Shown here in pieces: positions 57,278 to 64,000 of a stretch of DNA of 64,000 nt (within the stretch, counting starts at the first letter, position 1; the number at the start of each line of letters is the position of its first letter). The stretch is from Bradyrhizobium sp. 190. GTDB taxonomy: Bacteria > Pseudomonadota > Alphaproteobacteria > Rhizobiales > Xanthobacteraceae. The translations under genes and the position numbers were made by a program. The stretch covers positions 1 through 64,000 of the forward strand of contig NZ_JADPJL010000016.1 in NCBI RefSeq assembly GCF_023073415.1, written 5' to 3'. A model generated the notes under the pieces. That model did no database searches. It was not told where the DNA came from and saw only the letters and a program-made list of their open reading frames with translations.

Positions 57278-57556
57278 TTATGGTCCGTCGGGAATGGAGC
57301 GCCCTTGGTTAGCAGTTTGGTAACGGGGTTCTGCGGTAGTACGTACGATGCTCAGAGGGCTGGTCTGGTGCGGACATCTTCCGCGAAAGAGCTCGAAGGT
57401 CTTGTTGATAGCGGGGTTGTAATTGAAACGGCCTCGCCGCTTCTTCATGTACTCTGCGACGAGCCACTGGGCCACACTCTCGGGAGTGACCCTTGTGGGA
57501 TCAATACCAAGCGATCTCGCCACATCAAGAACATTCACCAGATAGACGCCCACCAT
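57278..57556 (-). CDS. Hypothetical protein downstream of HigA/ImmA
   Basis: 92-aa frame MVGVYLVNVLDVARSLGIDP, with TPESVAQWLVAEYMKKRRGR looking like a short helical, basic segment. It starts 20 bp after the HigA-like gene on the same strand, so it may be the third gene of that operon. Family not recognised; the C-terminal third has low-complexity character and may be out of frame. Confidence 0.45.
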   Translation of the reverse strand: MVGVYLVNVLDVARSLGIDPTRVTPESVAQWLVAEYMKKRRGRFNYNPAINKTFELFRGRCPHQTSPLSIVRTTAEPRYQTANQGRSIPDGP

Positions 57557-57576
57557 AACCTTCTCGCTTTCGTGTT

Positions 57577-58800
57577 CTAGTGAGACATTTCGTAACTCTT
57601 GAAGTGCTTTCGCACCTCCCCTGTACCCACAAAATGAGATAGCAACCGATAATTCCGAAACTGATGTCTAACTTTCCCAGCGACAATAGCCGGATGAATC
57701 TGAAGTGCGTTAGCGAGATTGATCACGCCGGTTGGAGTGGGGTGAAACCGCACATCAGTATTCTCCCAAATGGATCTGGGGATGCATGCTTCTTCGGCCC
57801 ATTGGTCTGCTTCATCTTCTCTAGAATCGCGATTCGCTCCAGCACTATCACGCAAAGTGAGATCATCAACAAAGCCAACGTCTGCTGCATTCTCAAGGTG
57901 TCTACCGACGTGGGCCAGCTCATGAAGTAAGCAGAACCAGAAATTATCAATCCGATCATAACGCAGCGTTAGTCCAACAACGGGCGTGCCATCCGCCAAC
58001 TTTAGAGCGGCTCCATCCAGGTGCGTCTTGGAAAGATGCTCTAAGATGATCAGATGAATGCCGTTCTTTTCAAGAAACTCCTTTGCCAAAAGTGGCCCAT
58101 TCTCAGACCAGCTCAATTTCGCAACCATCCTAAGGAAATCCGGAGTAACTGTTCCCGGCCTATATTCCTTGGGTAGCTTTTTCTCTGAGGCTAACGCTAG
58201 TAGCTGCAAGCACCATGCATTCAGAGCAAACGGATCGGACTTTGCATTTGCGCGTGCATGATCATTCTTTCTGTACATGGCTTCGACAACTAGACTTGTT
58301 CGCCCGGCTCGATGCATGAGGTCGCGCATTATTTCCTCAGCATAATGAGTTACCTTCGGGCGCTTCGGGAGCCATTTGAGCTTCATCATTTCGGCGACGG
58401 GAAATTTGGCCCAATCGATCTCAGACTCTTCAATGTTTCCAACAGATCTTCCCTTGAGCAGTACATCGCTCGGAATACCTAGATGCTCGTGAAGAGCGCG
58501 CGCCATCGTCATAGTAATTTGGCGCTTCCCGGAAAGCACTTCAGAGACTTTCGCGCGACTGCCGATAAACGGCACTAAGTCCCGCGCCGAAAGTCCCGAC
58601 TGCTCCATACGAAATTCAATAGCAGCGACGGGGCTCGGAAAGCCCATAGGAATATTCTTGGATTCGTACAGCTCAACAAGATCAGCGAGCACATCCAATT
58701 CGGTGCCTTCGGGCGTACCGGCGCGCGCTTCCATCAGCTCGGAAATGCGATCTAAAGCCGCTTCATAGTCAGCCTTGGTTCTAATCGGCTTCACATTCAT
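57577..58800 (-). CDS. higA: HigA-type antitoxin fused to an ImmA/IrrE metallopeptidase domain
   Basis: 407-aa protein. Residues ~55-110 are an XRE helix-turn-helix (LSARDLVPFIGSRAKVSEVL then GKRQITMTMARALHEHL). Residues ~220-345 are an ImmA/IrrE zinc peptidase with HELAHVGRH (HExxH at 293-297) and the downstream DEADQWAEE. The start at 58800 lies just after the HigB stop (58802). The protein should repress the operon and neutralise HigB. The peptidase domain could trigger its own turnover, as in ImmA-type switches. Confidence 0.9.
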   Translation of the reverse strand: MNVKPIRTKADYEAALDRISELMEARAGTPEGTELDVLADLVELYESKNIPMGFPSPVAAIEFRMEQSGLSARDLVPFIGSRAKVSEVLSGKRQITMTMARALHEHLGIPSDVLLKGRSVGNIEESEIDWAKFPVAEMMKLKWLPKRPKVTHYAEEIMRDLMHRAGRTSLVVEAMYRKNDHARANAKSDPFALNAWCLQLLALASEKKLPKEYRPGTVTPDFLRMVAKLSWSENGPLLAKEFLEKNGIHLIILEHLSKTHLDGAALKLADGTPVVGLTLRYDRIDNFWFCLLHELAHVGRHLENAADVGFVDDLTLRDSAGANRDSREDEADQWAEEACIPRSIWENTDVRFHPTPTGVINLANALQIHPAIVAGKVRHQFRNYRLLSHFVGTGEVRKHFKSYEMSH

Positions 58801-58801
58801 C

Positions 58802-59095
58802 TCACACCTCCTCCGCATCAATCCCGTCGTACTCCGCATGTGTCCCCACAAAGCGGATATAGACGACCCGATAGGGATAATTGATGCTAACGACTAACCG
58901 GAATTCGTTCCCTTTGATGTTGAAGACGACTCTGCTGTTCTTCAGAATGCTGCTATTCCGGTACTGAGTTTTAACGGCCGACGGTTGATCCCAATCGGCT
59001 GCTTCGGCTTCGCGATACCAAGCAAGCAGCGGCTCCTCCGCCTCGGGGTATCGGCACCAGAAGTCGCGCAGCGTTCCTTTCGCAATGACACGCAT
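58802..59095 (-). CDS. higB: HigB-type mRNA interferase toxin
   Basis: 97-aa RelE-superfamily toxin. The conserved block SRVVFNIKGNEFRLVVSINY is followed by the catalytic-region motif RFVGTHAEYDGID. The start MRVIAKGTLRDFWCRYPEAE at 59095 is family-typical; an upstream in-frame ATG at 59116 adds seven residues. It precedes the antitoxin gene, the usual toxin-first order of hig systems. Confidence 0.93.
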   Translation of the reverse strand: MRVIAKGTLRDFWCRYPEAEEPLLAWYREAEAADWDQPSAVKTQYRNSSILKNSRVVFNIKGNEFRLVVSINYPYRVVYIRFVGTHAEYDGIDAEEV

Positions 59096-59408
59096 GACAA
59101 TATAAGCCGTTCCCAAAACGCCCGCAAGCTATTCGCTCCCAAAATGTATGGAAGTGGTAGAAGCGTGTCAATGTCATTTTTCGTTAGTGAAATCAATAAG
59201 TTAAGTGAAGGCGAGGGGAATCGGGGCGAAGCGCATTGCTTATACAACCAGTGAGAGGTCCTGTCAGCCAAAGGGGCTGCATCAAGAGCTTGGCGCCGCG
59301 GCGGACCGATGCTCCTAGCCCGGACAGGCGCGGTTTCGCTATAGCGACGAAAGAAAGCCTGAGACCATGCCGCAATCATTCTGGTCCGCATCGATGCCGG
59401 CAAGAAGA

Positions 59409-59530
59409 TGCGTCGCTACTATAAGCTCGACGTACAGCCGGACCTGTTCGGCTGCTGGTCACTCATTCGGGGAGTGGGGCCGCATCGGCCGACCGGGCCA
59501 GGCGCGCATCGACAACTTCCCGACGCGCGG
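59409..59530 (+). pseudogene. WGR-domain protein remnant
   Basis: MRRYYKLDVQPDLFGCWSLI, then after a 1-nt shift REWGRIGRPGQARIDNFPTR, is a clear WGR domain. One extra G near 59475 breaks the frame and the remainder of the domain is missing. Confidence 0.7.
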
Positions 59531-59540
59531 TACACAGCTA

Positions 59541-59965
59541 CAGCGAATTGGTTCAAGCGCGCGTCGCCATGCGCGAGGCAATGAAGAAGGGGCAGCCACG
59601 GCATATATGCGCGATTTGCGGCACGCCGGTGCACCTGGTCGCTAACATGTGTAAACGCTTCTTCTTTCGCCATTAGACGGAAGATGGCTCATGTCCGGCG
59701 GTGCCGCGGAATTCGTTGAGCGAAGAAGAATTCGCACACGAAAATATCACGGTCTGCGCGAAAGCGAAGCGCACAAGCGGATCAAGCAGCTTATTGAACG
59801 CAGCTTACGAGCGGACCCAGCATTCGACAGAGACAATCATTCACGAGAAACGTTGGAATGCGGCAGACGATCCCCAGACGTGGCGAAAGCCCGACGTTCA
59901 GGCGACATCGACCCGAGATTCCCGGAAGTCGCGCGTGCCGGGCAGATCAGGTCGGCAACGCCAGT
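59541..59965 (+). pseudogene. CoiA-like/competence-type nuclease remnant
   Basis: Reading from 59541 gives ELVQARVAMREAMKKGQPRH, then ICAICGTPVHLVANMCKRFF and a stop at 59675. Other frames continue with YHGLRESEAHKRIKQLIERS and KRWNAADDPQTWRKPDVQA. The Cys-pair start and the SEAH..IK and W..PDV blocks resemble CoiA-like nucleases. Several frame changes and a missing end make it a pseudogene. Family assignment is tentative. Confidence 0.5.
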
Positions 59966-59970
59966 TCACC

Positions 59971-61194
59971 TCACGCGAGTGTCGGCACCGCCATCAGAGG
60001 TCGGAATTGACCGGGCAGCATGACGCGGCACAGCGCCTCGGTGAAGAAGAAGTCGCCGAACATGGTCGCGCTGCGCACACCCTCATTGTGCGGCTTCGAG
60101 TAGCAGGAATTCTTCAACAAGCCGCGATGCGACCCCTCTCGCGCGAACTCATTCCGGCACAGCGCTTCCAGCATCGCCAATCCCTGGTCGGTCCACGCTG
60201 AAGCTGCGGTGTCATCGGGATGCAGCCGCCCCAGTTCGAGCAACGCGGATGAAATCACGGCCGCTGCTGCCGTGTCCTTAATGTCGGCGTCGGCCTCCGC
60301 CGCATCGAAGTCCCACGGCGGGACCTGACGTCCAGCGAGCCGCTTCATATGGTAATTTGCAAGCTGTTCTGCGAGGTCCAGATATCGGCGCTGCCCGGTC
60401 TCTCGCGCGGAGTTGACATAGCCGTAGATGGCCCAGCTCTGACCGCGGGTCCAGGCGGATTCACTGCCTGCTCCCTGGAACGTATAGCCGCGCTTCCGCG
60501 CGCCGCTCACCACGTCGTACTCCACCGCATGATAGGTGGAATGATCGGGGCGAATGAAAGCCTTTGCCGTCATGTCGGCATGCGCTTCGGCGGCCAGACG
60601 ATAGCTGCGATCGCCGCTATAATTGGTTGCCCAATACAGCAGCGAGAGATTAGCCATGGTGTCGATCGCTGAACTGCATTGCCCGCGGGGGTCGTCCAGC
60701 GGACCCCAGGAGGCGAGATACGCGCCGCTTCGCGTGGTGATAATCCGTGCCCGCAGCTTGTCGGCCGCCCTCATAGCGATTTCCGCATACCAGCGATCGC
60801 CAGTGATCACGTGCGCGGGAATAGCGCTGCTGTCAAATATGAAGCCGATATCATGGGTGTTGGGGTCGTCCGCGCGCTGCGCCACTAGCCGCATGCGTTC
60901 GCGCGCCCAGATCAGGTATTTCGTCTCATTGGTATGCAGATAACAGGTCAACAACAGGCCCACCCAGAAGCCGCACAGCCAATTGCCGTGGCTCCAAGCT
61001 TCGCCGTTATAGCCAGCAGACAGCGAAGCCGGCAGCTTGATCCAGGAGCCGTCCGGTGCCGTGACATGCGGAAATTCGACGCCCAATGTCGGCTCGTCTT
61101 CGGCCACTTTGCGGGCCATGACGTCCAGGACCTCGGTGAACAGTCGCCGCTGCGCGGCAGTGAGCTCGATCGAATTGTTGGCGGTGTCCGGCAT
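59971..61194 (-). CDS. Glycoside hydrolase family 88 unsaturated glucuronyl hydrolase
   Basis: 407-aa (alpha/alpha)6 enzyme. GHL- and GH88-type landmarks are WSHGNWLCGFWVGLLLTCYL, THDIGFIFDSSAIPAHVITG, SSAIDTMANLSLLYWATNYS (conserved Asp) and SAWTRGQSWAIYGYVNSARE. It removes delta-4,5-unsaturated uronic residues. No signal peptide. The start at 61194 (MPDTANNSIEL) gives the normal length; ATG 61266 would add 24 residues. It follows the AraC gene by 91 bp on the same strand, so both may answer to the 62302 operator. Confidence 0.88.
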   Translation of the reverse strand: MPDTANNSIELTAAQRRLFTEVLDVMARKVAEDEPTLGVEFPHVTAPDGSWIKLPASLSAGYNGEAWSHGNWLCGFWVGLLLTCYLHTNETKYLIWARERMRLVAQRADDPNTHDIGFIFDSSAIPAHVITGDRWYAEIAMRAADKLRARIITTRSGAYLASWGPLDDPRGQCSSAIDTMANLSLLYWATNYSGDRSYRLAAEAHADMTAKAFIRPDHSTYHAVEYDVVSGARKRGYTFQGAGSESAWTRGQSWAIYGYVNSARETGQRRYLDLAEQLANYHMKRLAGRQVPPWDFDAAEADADIKDTAAAAVISSALLELGRLHPDDTAASAWTDQGLAMLEALCRNEFAREGSHRGLLKNSCYSKPHNEGVRSATMFGDFFFTEALCRVMLPGQFRPLMAVPTLA

Positions 61195-61285
61195 GCTTCT
61201 TTCCGAGAAAACATAGGTTAGGTGAGATCTTCGTGGCGACCGCCCGACGGGTTGGAGGGCAGCCATTTTGGTTTCGGCGATCGGA

Positions 61286-62281
61286 TCAGAGATTTAGCGT
61301 GGCGAGGCTTTGGCGGAATTCGATCGGCGATCGGCTGGTGTGCTTCTTGAAACAGCGGCTGAAATAGGCGGGGTCCTCAAAGCCGAGACGATCGGCGATC
61401 TCGGCCACGCTGATATCGGAGTGCAGCAGCAGCCGCTTGGCCTCTAACATGATCCGCTCGCGAATGAGCTGGGCCGCAGTTGAGCCAAGGGCTTGGCGAG
61501 TGGCTTCGTTGAGCGCGCGCTCGGTTACCTTCAAAAGCCTGGCATATTCCGCCGTCTCGTTGATGGTGCCGAAATTCTTCTCCAGCGCGCTCTTGAAGCG
61601 GCGTGACAGGAGCAGACTTCGGGACGACAAGTCGACGATGGCGGAAGGTACGGCTATACGCGACGTCTTCATAAGGAAGATCCGCAAATAGGACCAGATC
61701 ACATCCTCATGTCCGGTCTTCTCCGCCGTGTATTCTTCGATCATGGCGTCCGTGATCTGGCGGAGGCTCTCGGCCTGCATCTCGTCCAGATAAAGCGCAT
61801 TGTTGAGATTTTCGAAACTGTAGATCGGAATTTCGGTGAGCGAATGCCGGTTGTGGACTCTGAAAGCGAAGAATTCCGGGCTGAAGCTGATGGTGTGCCC
61901 GATCGCGTCTTCCGAGAGCGTGAAATCGTGGATCTGCCCTGGGGCCATGAAGAACAGGCTGTTCGGCCGCACTTCATATTTGACGGAGTCGATGATGTGG
62001 CAGCCGGTGCCGCGGGTCACCCAGACGATATGATAGAAGTCGTGCCGATGCGGGTAGGGCAGCGTCGATTTCATCTTCTCCAGCGGTGCAAAATGGATGT
62101 TGAGCGACTTGATCTCGGAGCCGTAATCGTAGTGCTCAATCTTCACGACCGGCAGTGAACAACACGGTTGCCGGTGCGCTGGCTGGCCTCGTGAAAAGAA
62201 GGAGCGGACTGCCGCCGGTCGTTGGCCCAGTCTCGCCGGAACTGATCCTTCTACGTCATCCATCGGCTCTGAGGACGCCAT
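61286..62281 (-). CDS. AraC-family regulator with cupin-type sensor domain
   Basis: 331-aa regulator. Residues ~55-130 form a cupin-like sensor (LPYPHRHDFYHIVWVTRGTG and FFMAPGQIHDFTL). The C-terminal AraC domain has two helix-turn-helix motifs, the second in VAEIADRLGFEDPAYFSRCF with KKHTSRSPIEFRQS. The ATG at 62281 was preferred because the earlier in-frame ATG at 62320 would put the LacI operator (62302-62315) inside the coding region. It probably activates the uronide genes under LacI control. Confidence 0.88.
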   Translation of the reverse strand: MASSEPMDDVEGSVPARLGQRPAAVRSFFSRGQPAHRQPCCSLPVVKIEHYDYGSEIKSLNIHFAPLEKMKSTLPYPHRHDFYHIVWVTRGTGCHIIDSVKYEVRPNSLFFMAPGQIHDFTLSEDAIGHTISFSPEFFAFRVHNRHSLTEIPIYSFENLNNALYLDEMQAESLRQITDAMIEEYTAEKTGHEDVIWSYLRIFLMKTSRIAVPSAIVDLSSRSLLLSRRFKSALEKNFGTINETAEYARLLKVTERALNEATRQALGSTAAQLIRERIMLEAKRLLLHSDISVAEIADRLGFEDPAYFSRCFKKHTSRSPIEFRQSLATLNL

Positions 62282-62301
62282 GGTCGGTGATCGTTGAATT
62301 C

Positions 62302-62315
62302 TGAAAACGATTTCA
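62302..62315. promoter_or_regulatory. LacI-type operator (second copy)
   Basis: TGAAAACGATTTCA, identical to the site at 45888-45901. It lies 21 bp upstream of the chosen AraC start, between the MaoC remnant and AraC. Confidence 0.7.
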
Positions 62316-62407
62316 GTCATTTTATAGCATCGGTCGCGGTAATATGCCAGCCCCGTCCTCTTTAAGGATCCGCCGTCTGGCGAATTTCTGCTGCAGGAAC
62401 GAAGGCC

Positions 62408-62852
62408 CTATCGGAAACGCAGATACTTGTAAGCCGAAAGTCCGCTGAGGACTGCCTCGCCCGTCTGTTTGCGGACCATCGTATCCAGGATCAGAATCCG
62501 CTTGGTTTCCTTCTTGCCGACGATAGTGACCTTGGCCGTGATCTTGTCGCCGATGAAAACCGGCTTCAGGAACGCAGTTCTTGTCCGACATAGGCGAACC
62601 GGGTCCCGTCAGTTCGGTATACGTCCGCGACACCACGGCGGCGGTGAGCAGGCCGTGCACAACCCGCCTGCCGAACGGGGAACGCGAGGCGAACTCGTCA
62701 TCCATGTGCAGTGGGTTGAGGTCTCCGGAGAGGTAGCCGAATGTGTCCACTTCCGTTTCGGTGAACGTGCGGGTCACCGCATGCATTCGGCCAATCTCGA
62801 ACTTGCTGAAGCTTGGTAGTCGCCAGGATTCCGGCTTGGTTGCGATGATCAC
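62408..62852 (-). pseudogene. MaoC-like dehydratase, frameshifted
   Basis: The first frame has GYLSGDLNPLHMDDEFASRS and GRRVVHGLLTAAVVSRTYTE. After GPGSP the family sequence continues in other frames as YVGQELR, then FLKPVFIGDKITAKVTIVGK and a VRKQTGEAVLSGLSAYKYL ending at 62408. Two 1-nt deletions (near 62590 and 62573) explain this. It overlaps the CoA-transferase stop (ATGA), so it was its operon partner. Confidence 0.8.
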
Positions 62853-64000
62853 GAGGCGGCCTTATTGGTGATGGCTATTCCGCCGTCAGACAATGCGTCG
62901 ATTTCGTCCGCTGCATAGCCAAGCTCGGCCAAGATTTCCCTGGTATGTTCGCCTTGCCGCGGCGGCAATCGCCGTAGCGGTGGCGCCTCGCCATCGTAGC
63001 GGACCGGATGCGCCAAGAGCCGCACCTCGCCGGCTTGAGGGTGCTCGATCGTCATGATCATCTTGTTATGTGCGACCTGCGGATCGCTTTCGACCTCTTC
63101 ATAGTCATTCACCGGCGCGTACCAGATGTTGTGGGCATCGAAGATCTCCATCCACTCCGCCGTCTTGCGGGTCTGCACGCGCTCATAGACGATGTGATGG
63201 ATCTCGTCGCGCCGACGCATCGGATCCTTAGGGTCGTTGAAAGCTGCCAGCTTCGGATAGTCGAGCGCCGCGGCCATCTGCGATATAGGCGTTAGCGAAA
63301 TCGCGATCCAGCCGTCCGCCGTGCGATAGATCCCGTACGGAGCGGGGTGGAAGCGGCTGCCCAGTGGCGGGTCCGTGCGCGCCCAGAGCCGGCCTTTATT
63401 GAGGTAATAGGTAAACGGCTCAATCTGCAGATCGAGGGCTGCATTGAGAAGGTTGCTCTCCACCAGGGCACCGCGTCCGGTGCGCTGACGCGAAAGCAGC
63501 GCCGAAACGACGCCGAACGCTGCAAGCACGGCGGCGTGCTGATCGACAATTGCGGAGCCAACCGGGGTAGGCGGCGCGTCGGCCCCGCCCGAGAGCATGG
63601 TCATGCCGCTCATCGCCTGCAGCAACATGTCTTGGCCCGGCCGTTTCAAGTAGGGGCCGGACGATCCATAGCCCGAGCAGGAGCAATATACGAGGCGGGG
63701 GTTGACGGCCTTCATGTCTTCATAGCCGAAGCCAAGCCGCTCCAGGACACCCGGGCGGTAGTTTTCAACCAGCACGTCGGCTTCGCGCACCATGTGCATC
63801 ACGATATCCTTCGCCTTTTCATTGCGAAGATCTAGCGAGAGGCTCCGCTGATTGCGATTGCCGAGCAGAAAGAAAATGCTCACGCCTTGCTTGAAGGCAT
63901 CGAAGCCGGACCAGCCGCGCTCAAATGCGCCTCCAGGAGGCTCGATCTTGATTACGTCCGCCCCGGCGTCAGCCAGCATCTGCACGGCCGCAGGCCCCTG
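62849..64000 (-). CDS. CaiB/BaiF CoA-transferase (5' end beyond the window)
   Basis: The visible 383 codons begin QGPAAVQMLADAGADVIKIE, a few dozen residues into the family, so the start lies beyond 64000. KRPGQDMLLQAMSGMTMLSG holds the probable catalytic Asp. PAPYGIYRTADGWIAISLTP and the C-terminal HPVRYDGEAPPLRRLPPRQG are typical. It is a paralogue of the CoA-transferase at 45962 (same motif order) and is coupled to a MaoC gene. Substrate unknown. Confidence 0.9.
   Translation of the reverse strand, partial: QGPAAVQMLADAGADVIKIEPPGGAFERGWSGFDAFKQGVSIFFLLGNRNQRSLSLDLRNEKAKDIVMHMVREADVLVENYRPGVLERLGFGYEDMKAVNPRLVYCSCSGYGSSGPYLKRPGQDMLLQAMSGMTMLSGGADAPPTPVGSAIVDQHAAVLAAFGVVSALLSRQRTGRGALVESNLLNAALDLQIEPFTYYLNKGRLWARTDPPLGSRFHPAPYGIYRTADGWIAISLTPISQMAAALDYPKLAAFNDPKDPMRRRDEIHHIVYERVQTRKTAEWMEIFDAHNIWYAPVNDYEEVESDPQVAHNKMIMTIEHPQAGEVRLLAHPVRYDGEAPPLRRLPPRQGEHTREILAELGYAADEIDALSDGGIAITNKAAS

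Overview
The window looks like part of a Bradyrhizobium symbiosis island. It holds a nif/fix block (nifH, nifQ, nifW, fixBCX) behind sigma-54 (-24/-12) promoters and NifA upstream activator sequences (UAS). It is also full of gene remnants and IS scars and is mosaic between functional blocks. No rRNA, canonical tRNA or CRISPR array was seen. The genus is inferred from protein sequences and gene order, not from a database search.

Region 1 (1-21000) is nitrogen fixation and its decayed neighbourhood. An IS3-family scar precedes a nifH promoter with two perfect UAS motifs. Then come nifH, nifQ, a frameshifted nifV, a broken cysE-like gene, nifW, a broken fixA and intact fixB, fixC and fixX. A HipBA module, a reverse-strand peroxiredoxin/AhpD pair with its own sigma-54 promoter, and a molybdate locus (modC and modB intact; modA internally deleted; mop and DUF2478 broken) follow. 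At 17.6-17.9 kb the whole nifH control region, leader included, is repeated in front of a cytoplasmic TlpA-like thioredoxin gene. A third sigma-54 promoter at 20.68 kb is followed by a scrap of nifH 3' end.

Region 2 (21000-30300) is sparse. It has small hypothetical genes, remnants of alanine dehydrogenase and fixX, a pair of M16 peptidase-family genes, and an intact alanine dehydrogenase closed by a strong terminator.

Region 3 (30400-39200) is a defence island. A five-gene CBASS operon encodes a CD-NTase, a HORMA protein, a TRIP13-like AAA+ ATPase, an unusual effector joining a SLOG-like and a TIR/deoxyribosyltransferase-like domain, and a DEDDh exonuclease. A tRNA-like fold lies just upstream. 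Beyond half of an IS5-type transposase lies a reverse-strand set: two HEPN-motif proteins (one ApeA-like) and a frameshifted RusA-like protein.

Region 4 (39500-43700) carries a PurF paralogue whose catalytic Cys is Ser, paired with a HAD phosphatase, plus trpG and PAS/XRE remnants.

Region 5 (43700-64000) is a carbohydrate and acyl-CoA catabolic locus: enoyl-CoA hydratase, a LacI regulator, two CaiB/BaiF CoA-transferases, two MaoC genes, a sugar ABC transporter, two GH88-type unsaturated uronyl hydrolases, a DHDPS-family enzyme, a frameshifted FAH-family gene, and AsnC and AraC regulators. Identical 14-bp LacI-type palindromes precede one CoA-transferase and the AraC-GH88 pair, tying the two ends together. 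A HigB-HigA/ImmA toxin-antitoxin module and WGR and nuclease remnants interrupt it.
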